NCBI RefSeq assembly: GCF_000744835.1
Contig: NZ_JQMS01000001.1
Span: 2,728,001 to 2,792,000 of the forward strand
DNA: 64,000 nt
Direction: 5' to 3'
DNA from: Flavobacterium sp. 83
Lineage (GTDB): Bacteria > Bacteroidota > Bacteroidia > Flavobacteriales > Flavobacteriaceae
The notes beneath the pieces are model-generated. The model searched no databases. It was not told the DNA's origin and saw only the letters and a list, made by a program, of their open reading frames with translations. Below, piece after piece: positions 25,987-35,319 of the stretch; within the stretch, counting starts at the first letter, position 1; each line of letters opens with the position of its first letter. A program made the translations under genes and the position numbers.

Positions 25987-27375
25987 ATGACTTTAATAAA
26001 ATCAATATCGGGAATACGTGGAACAATTGGAGGTAAAGTAGGAGATAATCTTACTCCTGTTGATGCGGTTAAATTTGCTTCGGCATACGGAACCTGGTTA
26101 AAAAACTATATAGGGAAAGATAAAATAACTGTTGTTGTGGGGCGTGATGCTCGTATTTCAGGACCAATGATTCATAATTTAGTAGTGAATACTTTGATTG
26201 GACTAGGAATTGATGTTATTGATTTAGGTCTTTCTACAACGCCAACTGTGGAAGTAGCTGTTCCGTTAGAAAAAGCTGAAGGAGGAATTATCCTTACTGC
26301 TTCGCATAATCCAAAACAATGGAATGCTTTGAAACTATTGAATGAAAAAGGAGAATTTCTAAATGGTGAAGAAGGACTGAAAATTCTTGAAATTGCTGAT
26401 GCTGAAGCTTTCGATTTTTCTGACGTGGACGATTTAGGAGTTATACTTATAAACGATGCTTATATGGATATTCATATTGACGAAGTATTGAATTTACCTC
26501 TTGTTGATGTTGATGTAGTGAAAGCAGCTAAATTCAAAGTAGTTGTTGATGGTGTAAATTCTTCGGGAGGAATTATTATTCCAAGATTATTAGAATTAAT
26601 GGGTGTTGAAGTAGTTAAATTATATTGCGAACCAAACGGACATTTTCCTCATAATCCAGAACCTTTAAAAGAACATTTGACCGACATTTCAGAATTAGTA
26701 GTTAAAGAAAAAGCTGATTTAGGAATTGTAGTCGATCCTGATGTTGATCGCTTGGCGTTCATTTGTGAAGATGGCGAAATGTTTGGTGAAGAATATACCC
26801 TAGTAGCTTGTGCTGATTATGTATTGAGTAAAACTCCTGGAAATACAGTTTCGAATATGTCATCTTCCAGAGCATTGCGTGATGTTACAAATGCACATAA
26901 CGGAAGTTATGAAGCCAGTGCCGTAGGTGAGGTGAATGTAGTGGAACTAATGAAAAAGAACAATGCTGTGATTGGTGGCGAAGGAAACGGTGGAATCATT
27001 TATCCGGAACTGCATTATGGTCGTGACAGTTTAGTGGGAGTAGCCTTGTTTTTAACGCATTTGGCTAATAAAAAAATGACTGTTTCTGCTTTACGTGCTT
27101 CGTATCCGGAGTATTATATGAGCAAAAATAAAATCGAATTGACGCCACAAATTGATGTTGATGCGATTCTTGTTGCTATGACAGAGAAATACAAAAATGA
27201 AGATATAACGACAATCGATGGAGTGAAAATTGATTTTGCTGAAAATTGGGTTCACCTACGAAAATCAAATACAGAGCCAATCATTCGTATATATACTGAA
27301 GCCGCTTCACAAGAAAAAGCAGATACTTTGGCACTAAGAATTATTGATGAAATAAAAGCTATTGCGGGAATTTAA
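25987..27375 (+). CDS. glmM: Phosphoglucosamine mutase
   Basis: GlmM converts glucosamine-6-phosphate to glucosamine-1-phosphate for UDP-GlcNAc, and so for peptidoglycan and lipopolysaccharide. The 462-residue protein has ISGIRGT at the N-terminus, the phosphoserine loop TASHNPKQWNALK (Ser106), the metal loop DPDVDR (250-255), the sugar-binding GEGNGG and the C-terminal phosphate loop RKSNTEPIIRIYTE. The last matches the GlmM/phosphomannomutase group; the TASHNPKQWNA variant is typical in Bacteroidota. It is a single-gene unit with a strong terminator at 27394-27427. Confidence 0.93.
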   Translation: MTLIKSISGIRGTIGGKVGDNLTPVDAVKFASAYGTWLKNYIGKDKITVVVGRDARISGPMIHNLVVNTLIGLGIDVIDLGLSTTPTVEVAVPLEKAEGGIILTASHNPKQWNALKLLNEKGEFLNGEEGLKILEIADAEAFDFSDVDDLGVILINDAYMDIHIDEVLNLPLVDVDVVKAAKFKVVVDGVNSSGGIIIPRLLELMGVEVVKLYCEPNGHFPHNPEPLKEHLTDISELVVKEKADLGIVVDPDVDRLAFICEDGEMFGEEYTLVACADYVLSKTPGNTVSNMSSSRALRDVTNAHNGSYEASAVGEVNVVELMKKNNAVIGGEGNGGIIYPELHYGRDSLVGVALFLTHLANKKMTVSALRASYPEYYMSKNKIELTPQIDVDAILVAMTEKYKNEDITTIDGVKIDFAENWVHLRKSNTEPIIRIYTEAASQEKADTLALRIIDEIKAIAGI

Positions 27376-27393
27376 AACAATTGTTTTCAGATA

Positions 27394-27427
27394 AAAACCC
27401 TTTCAAATTCTACTTTGAAAGGGTTTT
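27394..27427 (+). terminator. Terminator of glmM
   Basis: A perfect 14-bp stem AAAACCCTTTCAAA (27394-27407) and TTTGAAAGGGTTTT (27414-27427) with a 6-nt loop. Confidence 0.9.
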
Positions 27428-27665
27428 GTCATTTTATATAATTAGATTTTAGTTTTAACTAGTTTTATTTTTCATATATAAATAATGAAAAATAAGTTTA
27501 CAATTATACGAATGGTTATTAAATTGAGTTAATCATATTATAATAAATTGGAATTGTTTACTTGATTTTTTTAATCCAATGAGCCTTCTTATCCATAAAT
27601 AAAGACATATTAGAAAATTAAGTTCAATTAAATTATTCCTCAATTATATTAATTAAAAAAAAATT

Positions 27666-28436
27666 GTGAAAAAAATAATTATCATACTAATAGTTGTGCT
27701 TGCATTATTTATATCCTGTTCAAAGGAAGATAATTCCATTAACAGCTCTGGAACAGTAACAACAGCTAATAAAAAGGCAGCAGGAAGTTCTTCAAACGAC
27801 TTATTATCCGATAAAATTTTTACTAGTTTGGTTGTAGAAGTAGTTTACGTTCAGGGCTTTGAACCATCAACAACTGCAATTAATAATTTGGTGTCTTTTT
27901 TTACTGCGAGGGCTTATAAACCAAACGGAATAAGTGTTTTAAAAAGAGCCATTCCATCAACTGGGAAAGCAACTTTTACCGACAATGAAATTGTAGCAAT
28001 TGAAGATGCTAACAGAACAAAATACAATACATCAAATCAAATTGCGGTTTGGGTCTTTTTTACAGATGGAAAATCATCGACTGATACCAGTACGGCAGTT
28101 ATCTTGGGTACAGCTTATCGAAATACCTCTTTAGTTATTTATGAGAAAACAGTTCAAAGTTTGAGTGACAGTCCATTTGAACCTAATAGAAGTCTACTAG
28201 AAACAACAGTAATTACGCATGAATTAGGACATATTTTAGGACTTACTAATTTAGGAACTCCGTTACAAAGTAATCATGAAGATACAGCTCATCCTAAGCA
28301 TTGTAATCTGGAAAGTTGCTTGATGTATTGGTCATCAGAAAGTGGAAAGGGAATTACAAATATGGTTTCTGGAGGTTCAGCACCGCAACTCGATGCGCAA
28401 TGTCTTGCAGATCTTCGTGCAAATGGAGGAAAATAA
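27666..28436 (+). CDS. Metzincin-type zinc protease lipoprotein (archaemetzincin-like signature)
   Basis: The frame starts at GTG (27666) with lipobox signal peptide MKKIIIILIVVLALFISC, so the protein is envelope-anchored. The zinc motif is HELGHILG (H185, E186, H189), followed after a 19-residue insert by HCNLESCLMY. This combines the metzincin HExxHxxG with a C-x4-C-x-M element seen in archaemetzincins; the Met would form the Met-turn. It is probably a periplasmic or surface endopeptidase. Length 256. A truncated small secreted-protein frame follows at 28459. Family assignment is good; substrate unknown. Confidence 0.8.
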   Translation: MKKIIIILIVVLALFISCSKEDNSINSSGTVTTANKKAAGSSSNDLLSDKIFTSLVVEVVYVQGFEPSTTAINNLVSFFTARAYKPNGISVLKRAIPSTGKATFTDNEIVAIEDANRTKYNTSNQIAVWVFFTDGKSSTDTSTAVILGTAYRNTSLVIYEKTVQSLSDSPFEPNRSLLETTVITHELGHILGLTNLGTPLQSNHEDTAHPKHCNLESCLMYWSSESGKGITNMVSGGSAPQLDAQCLADLRANGGK

Positions 28437-28458
28437 TTTTATAGGAAATTAGAAAATT

Positions 28459-28551
28459 ATGAAAAGTAAGAACTTGACATTAGCTTTATTTCTGGGAATA
28501 CTGATTCCGGTTAAAGCTCAAACTAAAACAATACATAAACTGGATATGTAA
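28459..28551 (+). pseudogene. Remnant of a secreted-protein gene (30 codons)
   Basis: The frame encodes a complete signal peptide (MKSKNLTLALFLGILIPVKA) and only ten further residues before a stop. No mature domain follows in any frame I can read. It is probably the 5' stub of a deleted exported-protein gene, and lies 22 nt after the metzincin stop. Confidence 0.5.
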
Positions 28552-28772
28552 ACTAAAATTGCAACATTAAGTTTAGCTACAATTTTGTAATTAATTTGAT
28601 TTTTAAATTCTTTAATAGTTGCATAATTTAAAGAAGAATGTTTTCTTTTTATATTGCAGTAAATTTTAGAGAATTCAAAAAAATCAAGTTTAATTATTTC
28701 TTTTATGGCAATTTTTAATTGTGACCTAACTGTAATTCTTTGCTTTTGTACCAGTAATAGTACCTGTGAGGG

Positions 28773-29357
28773 CTAAGTTAGCGCGTCTAACGGTTTCAGG
28801 TTTTCTAAATAAAATTCTATGTTTTTTTTTAATTTTTCAATACGGGACTTCTCATTCGTGCTAAAGATTATATAAACTATAGCAATTATAGAAAACAAAA
28901 AAATAATTATGCCTGCTTTGGTAAAAATATACAAAGAAATAAAAGAGATTAGTATACAGGATATTAACCATAATAATTTTATCGAATTTTCAAAATTATA
29001 TTGAGTATTATTAATTTCAATAATTTTTGGTAATTGATAAAGTAATGAAGTTATATCAGATTCTGGTATTTCGTTTTTTCTTAAATCAGCTATTAAATCT
29101 TCAACAGTTTTTATTTTTCTATTTTTGGTATACAGATAAGGAAGAATTTCATTGATGAAATTTTGATTTCTTAAATCCTGAATATTGCCAATTAGCATTT
29201 TAACATCATTAGGTAAATCTTTTCTTAAAGCAATTTCTTTTTTTAAAGCGCTGAAAGTGGATGTTGTTAATACATCTACATTGTTATAAATATATTGAGT
29301 TAATTCGTCCACTGATAAATGATGCAATTTTTCTTCTAATACGCTGTTATCATTCAT
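28773..29357 (-). CDS. Small membrane protein of unknown function (194 aa)
   Basis: The N-terminal part is polar and helical (LHHLSVDELTQYIYNNVDVLTTSTF; DVKMLIGNIQDLRNQ). Two adjacent membrane helices follow at about 129-145 and 148-168 (LLWLISCILISFISLYIF, IIIFLFSIIAIVYIIF), then a short charged tail (EKSRIEKLKKNIEFYLENL). I do not recognise the family. It stands alone between plus-strand genes, and its upstream flank faces the aminotransferase gene divergently. Confidence 0.7.
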   Translation of the reverse strand: MNDNSVLEEKLHHLSVDELTQYIYNNVDVLTTSTFSALKKEIALRKDLPNDVKMLIGNIQDLRNQNFINEILPYLYTKNRKIKTVEDLIADLRKNEIPESDITSLLYQLPKIIEINNTQYNFENSIKLLWLISCILISFISLYIFTKAGIIIFLFSIIAIVYIIFSTNEKSRIEKLKKNIEFYLENLKPLDALT

Positions 29358-29544
29358 GATTTTTTGTGGTATTTAATGATGAATATAGGATTGATTTCTA
29401 TTTCTTTTACAAAAGTATTTCCTTTATTTATGATTACTTTACGGGAAACCTCATTGACAATAAATATTAATTCTAAAATCTTTAAAAACTAAACGAAACT
29501 TAGAATTTACAAACCGTCAAATTATAAATTCAATAAAATAATAA

Positions 29545-29552
29545 TATCTTTG
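29545..29552 (+). promoter_or_regulatory. -7 element of the aminotransferase gene
   Basis: TATCTTTG matches TAnnTTTG, 14 nt before the ATG at 29567. Confidence 0.5.
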
Positions 29553-29566
29553 ATGTAAATTAAATA

Positions 29567-31057
29567 ATGATGACTACTATTGAAAAACCAACTCAGTTAG
29601 AACTTTATTTCCAACAGTTTCGTGATAATATAATTGGAATTAACCAAGAGTTTGAGTCGCCTTTTGGACGAAAACAAATTATCTATACAGATTGGACAGC
29701 AAGTGGTCGTTTGTATCGTCCTATTGAAGAGAAATTGATGAATGAGTTTGGTCCTTTTGTGGCCAATACGCATACTGAAACTACAGTTTCGGGAACTGCT
29801 ATGACAAAGGCCTATCACAAGGCTAGGAATATTATAAAACATCATGTACATGCTAATAATGATGATGTTTTAATTACTGACGGAACTGGAATGACAGGTG
29901 TTGTCAATAAGTTTCAACGAATTTTGGGTTTGAAAGTCCCAGAAAATTTAAAGGATTTTATAACTATTCCTGCCGAAAAGAAACCAGTTGTTTTTATTTC
30001 GCACATGGAACACCATTCCAATCAAACGTCTTGGCTAGAAACTATTGCTGATGTTGAAGTAATTCCATCTACTGAAGATGGATTGTTCAGTATTGTAAAT
30101 CTGGAATTATTATTAGAAAAATATAAAGACAGAAGTTTTAAAATTGCTTCTATTACTTCTTGTTCAAATGTTACTGGAATCAGAACTCCTTATCATGAGG
30201 CTGCTAAGATGATGCATAAACACAACGGACTTTGTTTTGTTGATTTTGCCTGTTCTGGCCCTTATGTAGAAATTGATATGCATCCAGAAGATCCAGAAAG
30301 TTATTTGGACGCAATTTTCTTTTCGCCTCATAAATTTCTTGGAGGACCGGGAACTTCTGGTGTTTTGGTTTTTAATAAAAAATTATATCAAAATTTGGTT
30401 CCGGATTGTCCAGGCGGAGGAACAGTAAGTTGGACGAATCCTTGGGGTGAACATAAATACATTGATAATATAGAAGATAGGGAAGATGGTGGAACACCAG
30501 GATTTCTTCAGGTGATAAAAACAGCTTTAGCGATACAGCTAAAGGAGAAAATGGGAATTGAAAACATTTTGAAAAGAGAACATGAAATCGTGGATTTTGT
30601 TTTTGAATCTCTTGGAAATAGATCAAATATTAAAATTCTAGCCAGTCAGCATCGAGATAGGTTAGGAGTAATCTCTTTTTTCGTAGAAGATTTGCACTTT
30701 AATTTAGGTGTGAAATTATTAAATGATAAATTCGGAATTCAAACTCGTGGCGGTTGCAGTTGTGCGGGGACTTACGGTCATTTTCTGTTGCATGTAGATC
30801 AGGAAACTTCCCATAAACTAATCGATGAAATTACCTTAGGTGATTTAATTAGAAAACCGGGTTGGATTAGAATGTCAATTCATCCCACAACCACTAATGC
30901 CGAAATTGAATTTGTTTGTAATGGCATTAAAGCATTGGCTGAAAACCATAAAACTTGGGCTTTAGACTATACGTATAATTCAATAACAAATGAGTTTGTA
31001 CACAAACAAGCACAATCTTTAGAAGATGAATTGGTGAAAAATTGGTTTTCATTATAA
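29567..31057 (+). CDS. Class V PLP aminotransferase / cysteine-desulfurase-like enzyme
   Basis: 496-residue fold-type I PLP enzyme. The PLP lysine is K256 in SPHKFLGGPGTSG, D226 in CFVDFACSGP stacks on the cofactor, and THTETTVSG and TGTGMTG are cofactor-site loops. A Cys in RGGCSCAGTYGH (around 395) lies where NifS/SufS desulfurases carry the sulfur-accepting Cys. The closest group is the SufS-like, 'cysteine desulfurase' family, but this protein is about 90 residues longer and may have another role, such as selenocysteine or carbon-sulfur lyase. It is a monocistronic unit between a TAnnTTTG promoter and the bidirectional terminator at 31080. Confidence 0.8.
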   Translation: MMTTIEKPTQLELYFQQFRDNIIGINQEFESPFGRKQIIYTDWTASGRLYRPIEEKLMNEFGPFVANTHTETTVSGTAMTKAYHKARNIIKHHVHANNDDVLITDGTGMTGVVNKFQRILGLKVPENLKDFITIPAEKKPVVFISHMEHHSNQTSWLETIADVEVIPSTEDGLFSIVNLELLLEKYKDRSFKIASITSCSNVTGIRTPYHEAAKMMHKHNGLCFVDFACSGPYVEIDMHPEDPESYLDAIFFSPHKFLGGPGTSGVLVFNKKLYQNLVPDCPGGGTVSWTNPWGEHKYIDNIEDREDGGTPGFLQVIKTALAIQLKEKMGIENILKREHEIVDFVFESLGNRSNIKILASQHRDRLGVISFFVEDLHFNLGVKLLNDKFGIQTRGGCSCAGTYGHFLLHVDQETSHKLIDEITLGDLIRKPGWIRMSIHPTTTNAEIEFVCNGIKALAENHKTWALDYTYNSITNEFVHKQAQSLEDELVKNWFSL

Positions 31058-31079
31058 ATTTTAATAGAATAAAAAAAAT

Positions 31080-31111
31080 ACCTGTTATAAACGGCATAGT
31101 TTATAACAGGT
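31080..31111. terminator. Bidirectional terminator between convergent genes
   Basis: A perfect 13-bp stem, ACCTGTTATAAAC (31080-31092) and GTTTATAACAGGT (31099-31111), with an A tract on the left and a T tract on the right. It serves the aminotransferase gene (+) and the acyltransferase gene (-). Confidence 0.9.
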
Positions 31112-31143
31112 GTTTTTTTATTTAATTGAAACTGCTACGAACA

Positions 31144-32013
31144 CTATTTCCTGTGTTTCCATCGTTTATGCGTCCAAAAATAATATTCAGGAGCTTCAAG
31201 GATTTGCTTCTCTACTTCTTGAATAAATTGATGAGTAATTCCAAAATCTGGAATTGATTTAGGGTCATCAGTGATAGGAATCAAAGTTGCTTCATAATAC
31301 CCTCTTTTTATTTTTTTTACTTTTGCAAAAACAACATTGAGATTGTATTTTTTAGCTAACATTTCGGCTCCTGTATGCACAGGAACTTCGATTCCCATGA
31401 AACGGTCCCAATGAAATATTCTATCGGCTTTTGGGGATTGATCACTGGCTAATCCATATACAGAAAGAATATTTTCTCTTTGGTTTTGAGCAATCAATGG
31501 AATCGTTTTATTGGTGACAACTAATTGCGTGTTGTATTTTGACCGAATATCTCTAATGAGTTTGTCGAAATATTTGTTGTTTATTTTTTTATAAACACCT
31601 ACACCTTGGTAGGATATTTTTTGGTTTAGCGTAATCAACCATTCCCAGCTAGCATAATGAGAAGCCAAAAGCATTATACTTTTTCCTTTCTTTTCATATT
31701 CTTTAATGACTTCCAGATTTGTTATTGTGAATCTTTTATTCATTTCTTCCGATGAAATTGTCATAGTTTTAATCATTTCTAGGAACATGTCGCATAAATG
31801 ATGATATGATTTTTTTTCAATATCTAAGCGTTCTTCGTCACTTAAGTGTGGTAATGCCATAGCTAGATTTGCTCGAACAACTTTTTTTCGATAACCAATG
31901 ACATAATAAACTAAAAAATAAATTGCATCAGATAATAAATAGAAAATTCGAAAAGGGAGAATAGAAACAATCCAAAGAAAAGGATACGCTATAATAAAAA
32001 TAAGAAATTGCAT
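31144..32013 (-). CDS. LpxL/HtrB-type lipid A acyltransferase
   Basis: 289 residues from the ATG at 32013 (MQFLIFIIAYPFLWIVS). A further 10 upstream residues (MHYICKKNYC) are rejected because a -7 element at 32030-32037 would lie inside or too near them. The N-terminal helix anchors the protein in the inner membrane. The acyltransferase motif H-x4-(D/E) is ASHYASWEW, and further blocks match the family (YGLASDQSP, PVHTGAEMLAKKY). LpxL-family enzymes add secondary acyl chains to lipid A from acyl-ACP. A related flavobacterial role in ornithine or other lipids cannot be excluded. Confidence 0.85.
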   Translation of the reverse strand: MQFLIFIIAYPFLWIVSILPFRIFYLLSDAIYFLVYYVIGYRKKVVRANLAMALPHLSDEERLDIEKKSYHHLCDMFLEMIKTMTISSEEMNKRFTITNLEVIKEYEKKGKSIMLLASHYASWEWLITLNQKISYQGVGVYKKINNKYFDKLIRDIRSKYNTQLVVTNKTIPLIAQNQRENILSVYGLASDQSPKADRIFHWDRFMGIEVPVHTGAEMLAKKYNLNVVFAKVKKIKRGYYEATLIPITDDPKSIPDFGITHQFIQEVEKQILEAPEYYFWTHKRWKHRK

Positions 32014-32029
32014 GCAGTAATTTTTTTTG

Positions 32030-32037
32030 CAAATATA
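32030..32037 (-). promoter_or_regulatory. -7 element of the acyltransferase gene
   Basis: TATATTTG on the minus strand, 17 nt before the ATG at 32013. It decides between two possible starts. Confidence 0.5.
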
Positions 32038-32128
32038 ATGCAAAAATGAACATAGCGATAAATTTTAGCCCGTTACTGTGTCTGAATTTGAGAATGACTA
32101 TATTTACAATTCACAATAAATAAAGTTT

Positions 32129-32767
32129 ATGAATGTCATTTTAATTGCAATAATTGTTGCAAATGTTTTAATTAGTTACAAGGGATTTAATGATCTTTCC
32201 TTTTTTAGAAAATATGAATTTCATGTGGGAAGTATTCGCTCAGGTGAGCAAATAAGAATGGTTTCATCTGGTTTTCTACACGCGGATTTACCACACTTGA
32301 TTTTTAATATGCTGACACTTTATTTTTTCGCGCCAGTTGTTATCGAATATTTAGGTAGTTTGTCGTTTGTGTTCATTTACTTTGGGAGTTTAGTTTTCGG
32401 GAGTTTATTGACAATGCTTTTTCATAAAAATGATTATAGTTATAGAGCAGTAGGAGCTTCAGGAGCTGTGACGGGTGTTTTATATTCAGCAATATTATTG
32501 CAACCTGATATGATGTTGGGACTCTTTTTCATTATTCCAATTCCGGCATATCTTTTTGGAATTTTATATTTATTGTATTCTATCTACGGTATGAAAGCTA
32601 AGAATGATAACATTGGCCATACAGCCCATTTTGGAGGCGCTATTGGCGGGTATTTGCTAACTCTTATAAAAGAACCTCAATTGTTCGTAGATCATACTTT
32701 AATGGTGGTATTATTAGCTATTCCGATTGTTCTGCTTTTTGTAATGGAAAAAACGGGAAAATTATAA
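32129..32767 (+). CDS. Rhomboid family intramembrane serine protease
   Basis: 212 residues with about six membrane helices. The catalytic dyad is visible: Ser111 in GASGAVTG (GxSG motif) and His167 in GHTAHFGGAIGG; HLIFN (56-60) supplies the conserved His/Asn of helix 2. Rhomboids cut membrane proteins within or near their transmembrane segment. It is followed 53 nt later by a SIMPL-domain protein on the same strand. Its substrates are unknown. Confidence 0.93.
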   Translation: MNVILIAIIVANVLISYKGFNDLSFFRKYEFHVGSIRSGEQIRMVSSGFLHADLPHLIFNMLTLYFFAPVVIEYLGSLSFVFIYFGSLVFGSLLTMLFHKNDYSYRAVGASGAVTGVLYSAILLQPDMMLGLFFIIPIPAYLFGILYLLYSIYGMKAKNDNIGHTAHFGGAIGGYLLTLIKEPQLFVDHTLMVVLLAIPIVLLFVMEKTGKL

Positions 32768-32820
32768 TGGCATAACTTTTGAAAGGTAATTAGGATAAAA
32801 TCAATTAAAATAAAATTAAG

Positions 32821-33510
32821 ATGAAAAAAGCAGTACTATTTCTATCTATGATGTTCGTGTCTATGTCATATGCGCAAGAAGTCAAGCAAGTTCCACAAAT
32901 AAATGTAAGTGGAGAAGGGAAAGTAAAAGTTGTCCCAGATCAAGCAACAATATTAGCTACTATTGAAACAAAAGGAAATAATGCTAAAGATGTTAAGAAA
33001 CAAAATGATCAAAAAATAGAAGCCGTTTTAAAATTCATAAAAAAAATGAACTTGGCTCCTTCAGATTATAATACGCAACGTGTTTCTCTAAATCCAGAAT
33101 ATGACTATGAAAAAAAGAAACACAATTATAATGCTACACAAACAATCGAAATACTATTGAAAGATTTGTCAAAATATGACGAATTGATGGAAGGATTGGT
33201 AGATGAAGGAATTAATAGAATTGATAATGTAACCTTTCAGTCTTCAAAGATGGCACAATATCAATCAGAGGCAAGAAAATTAGCCATGAAAGAAGCTAAA
33301 CTAAAAGCTGAGGACTATGTTTCTGTTTTAGGGCAAAAAGTGGGTCGTGCGATGACGATTTCAGATAATTCACAAACCTATTATCCGCAACCTATTCGAT
33401 ATGCTGCCATGAAAATGGAAATGAGCGATGCTCAAGCACCAAGAGAAACGCTTGCTGTTGGAGAAATCAATATTACTGCTAATGTAAGTGTGAGTTTTAT
33501 TTTAGAGTAG
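32821..33510 (+). CDS. SIMPL-domain (DUF541) periplasmic protein
   Basis: Signal peptide MKKAVLFLSMMFVSMSYAQ with a cut after AQ or nearby. The mature protein begins with the SIMPL-type start INVSGEGKVKVVPDQATILATIETKG, and conserved blocks (LNPEYDY, ARKLAMKEAKLKAEDYVSVLGQKVG, INITANVSVSFIL) continue to the C-terminus. SIMPL-family proteins form oligomeric rings, and their role is not settled; some are linked to oxidative stress. Length 229 is normal. It sits 53 nt downstream of rhomboid and before a terminator at 33533. Confidence 0.88.
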   Translation: MKKAVLFLSMMFVSMSYAQEVKQVPQINVSGEGKVKVVPDQATILATIETKGNNAKDVKKQNDQKIEAVLKFIKKMNLAPSDYNTQRVSLNPEYDYEKKKHNYNATQTIEILLKDLSKYDELMEGLVDEGINRIDNVTFQSSKMAQYQSEARKLAMKEAKLKAEDYVSVLGQKVGRAMTISDNSQTYYPQPIRYAAMKMEMSDAQAPRETLAVGEINITANVSVSFILE

Positions 33511-33532
33511 AAAGAAGAAAAATTTTAAATTC

Positions 33533-33568
33533 AAATCCTGTCTCTTTGTTTACAATGAGATGGGATTT
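33533..33568 (+). terminator. Terminator of the SIMPL gene
   Basis: AAATCCTGTCTC (33533-33544) pairs with GAGATGGGATTT (33557-33568), with two G-U pairs, and runs into T's. Confidence 0.65.
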
Positions 33569-33628
33569 TTTTATTATAATTAAATAGGATTCAAATTTAA
33601 ATACAGCTTTTAAGAATAGTAAAAAAAA

Positions 33629-33650
33629 ACTCTTCAATTACTTGAAGAGT
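33629..33650 (-). terminator. Terminator of tRNA-Tyr
   Basis: ACTCTTCAA (33629-33637) pairs with TTGAAGAGT (33642-33650) around a 4-nt loop. On the minus strand it is followed by nine T's, just beyond the tRNA 3' end. Confidence 0.85.
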
Positions 33651-33655
33651 TTTTG

Positions 33656-33736
33656 TGGGGAGAGCAGGATTCGAACCTGCGAAGTTTACACAGCAGATTT
33701 ACAGTCTGCCCTCGTTGGCCGCTTGAGTATCTCCCC
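33656..33736 (-). tRNA. tRNA-Tyr (anticodon GUA)
   Basis: On the minus strand the acceptor stem GGGGAGA pairs with TCTCCCC, followed by discriminator A. The T-arm CGCAGGTTCGAATCCTGC is canonical. The anticodon stem-loop GCAGACTGTAAATCTGC has GTA at the anticodon. The long variable arm (TGTGTAAACTTCG region) is that of class II tRNAs such as tRNA-Tyr. No CCA is encoded. Confidence 0.95.
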
Positions 33737-33861
33737 AAGACTCAATAAGCATTGCTTATTGTGCTAACCGGGTGCAAATATAGAAACTGTTTTGAAGTTT
33801 ACAAACAATATTTGCACTTAATTTTAGTATTATTTTTAAAGTATTGGTATTGAATAAAATA

Positions 33862-33888
33862 AAAAAATCTCCACTAGGGAGATTTTTT
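33862..33888 (-). terminator. Terminator of the DUF4369/TlpA gene
   Basis: A perfect 11-bp stem AAAAAATCTCC (33862-33872) and GGAGATTTTTT (33878-33888), with a T-rich tract on the minus strand, 22 nt after the stop at 33910. Confidence 0.85.
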
Positions 33889-33909
33889 GTTTTATTCAAT
33901 TGAAGTAAG

Positions 33910-34314
33910 TTATTTTGTTAAAAGCGCTATAATTTTTGCTCTTAATTCGTCACCTCTTAAATCTTGTGCTACCACATTTCCTGAAACATCAAGAATAAAA
34001 GTAGCAGGAATAGACTGAACTTTATATTGTGAGGCTATAGGCTCATCCCAAAATTTTAAATTTGAAACATGATTCCATGTTAATTTATCTTTTGCAATAG
34101 CTTCTTTCCAAGCTTTAGCATCTTTATCTAAAGAAACACCAATGATGTTAAGTCCTTTAGAATGTAATTCTTTATAGATAGCAACAACATTTGGATTTTC
34201 CCTGCGACATGGTCCACACCAAGATGCCCAAAAATCAACTATTGTAACTTTTCCTAAACATTCTTTCAGGGAAATTACTTTTCCATCAGGATTAGGTCCA
34301 GAAAAATCTGCTCT
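33910..34314 (-). pseudogene. Thioredoxin-like (TlpA) domain cut off by an in-frame TGA
   Basis: Directly after the TGA that ends the neighbouring DUF4369 frame, the same frame continues without interruption for 134 codons: RADFSGPNPDGKVISLKE, then FWASWCGPCRRENP with the redox CxxC, VQSIPATFILDVSG (cis-Pro loop), and ends LLTK at 33910. This is a whole TlpA thioredoxin fold, missing only its connection to the signal peptide. No start codon is available near its beginning. In related proteins DUF4369 and TlpA are one polypeptide of about 370-380 residues. It is either a fresh nonsense mutation, a sequencing error, or stop-codon readthrough. Confidence 0.85.
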
Positions 34315-35064
34315 TCATTTAGTTTCAACAGCAGGAGCAGTAGCACCTACGGAAGGAGATTTCATTTCAGCAAGTTTAGCTTTTATTGCTTTACCTGGTT
34401 TTGTGTTTTTTAATGATTCTTCTAAGCTATTGTACATTTTTTCTGATTTTTTAGAATCAGCAGTTGGATCATTAAGCATTCCTTGGATTATTAATGCAGA
34501 AATGAATGATTTAGGATGTGTCTCAGCATAACTTACATATTTAGCTTTAGAAGTTGTACCTACTTCTTCTTGAATTTTACCAAATTCTTTCATCAATCCA
34601 TTGATAACAGCTGTATCTTTAGTTTGTTGAGCAGTATTCATTGCCTGCATGTTTTTAGTCTGAAAATCCATTAACTTCTTTTGAATTTTTGTAATTTCTT
34701 CATTGAAAGTTACGTATTCATCATTATTATAAGTTCCGGATACTTTAGATTTTTGTATGCTATCTTTATTTACAACTATAGTAATGTCTCCATTTTCTAA
34801 AATAAAAGGTATTTTTCCTTGTACTCCTTCTACTTGAATTGTGTGAAAAGAAGGTTCTATAGCTTTTCCTTTAATTTCAAATTTACCATTTTCAATTTTT
34901 ACGGTATCAATTGCAGTTAAACCATTACCATTTTCATTTGGTGTTTCCAGAATTACTGTTTTTCCATTTTCAAATCCAGTTGCAGTTCCAGAAATGGTGT
35001 ATTTATCTTTGGTACAAGAAGACAGCATTACAACAGCTGAAAGGAATAAAATTATTTTTTTCAT
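34315..35064 (-). CDS. DUF4369 lipoprotein, N-terminal part of an interrupted TlpA protein
   Basis: 249 residues with lipobox signal MKKIILFLSAVVMLSSC, so envelope-anchored. The DUF4369 beta-sandwich runs from about 22 to 115 (YTISGTATGFENGKTVILET), followed by a helical linker and the usual pre-TlpA segment SPSVGATAPAVETK. The reading frame stops there at TGA, while the thioredoxin domain continues in frame beyond (33910-34314). Intact relatives are thiol-disulfide oxidoreductases that act on periplasmic proteins. As it stands, the translated product would lack the redox CxxC. Confidence 0.88.
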   Translation of the reverse strand: MKKIILFLSAVVMLSSCTKDKYTISGTATGFENGKTVILETPNENGNGLTAIDTVKIENGKFEIKGKAIEPSFHTIQVEGVQGKIPFILENGDITIVVNKDSIQKSKVSGTYNNDEYVTFNEEITKIQKKLMDFQTKNMQAMNTAQQTKDTAVINGLMKEFGKIQEEVGTTSKAKYVSYAETHPKSFISALIIQGMLNDPTADSKKSEKMYNSLEESLKNTKPGKAIKAKLAEMKSPSVGATAPAVETK

Positions 35065-35319
35065 TATTAGTTAATTAAGTTAAGTGTGCAAAAGTATTTA
35101 AAATTATAAATTATAAATAATTTTACTACCTAAATTTTTGTTATAATTTTTAATTCTTAATTAGGGATAGACATAGATTCTATTTTATTGATTTTATTCA
35201 ATAATTTGAATTGTTTATCTATAGAAGTTGAGTAGAATGTAATGATAGTTTTCAAATCATTCAGAAAAATGGTTTACTATACTTTAATCTGATTTAAAAT
35301 TTTTAAAAACAAGTTTGAA

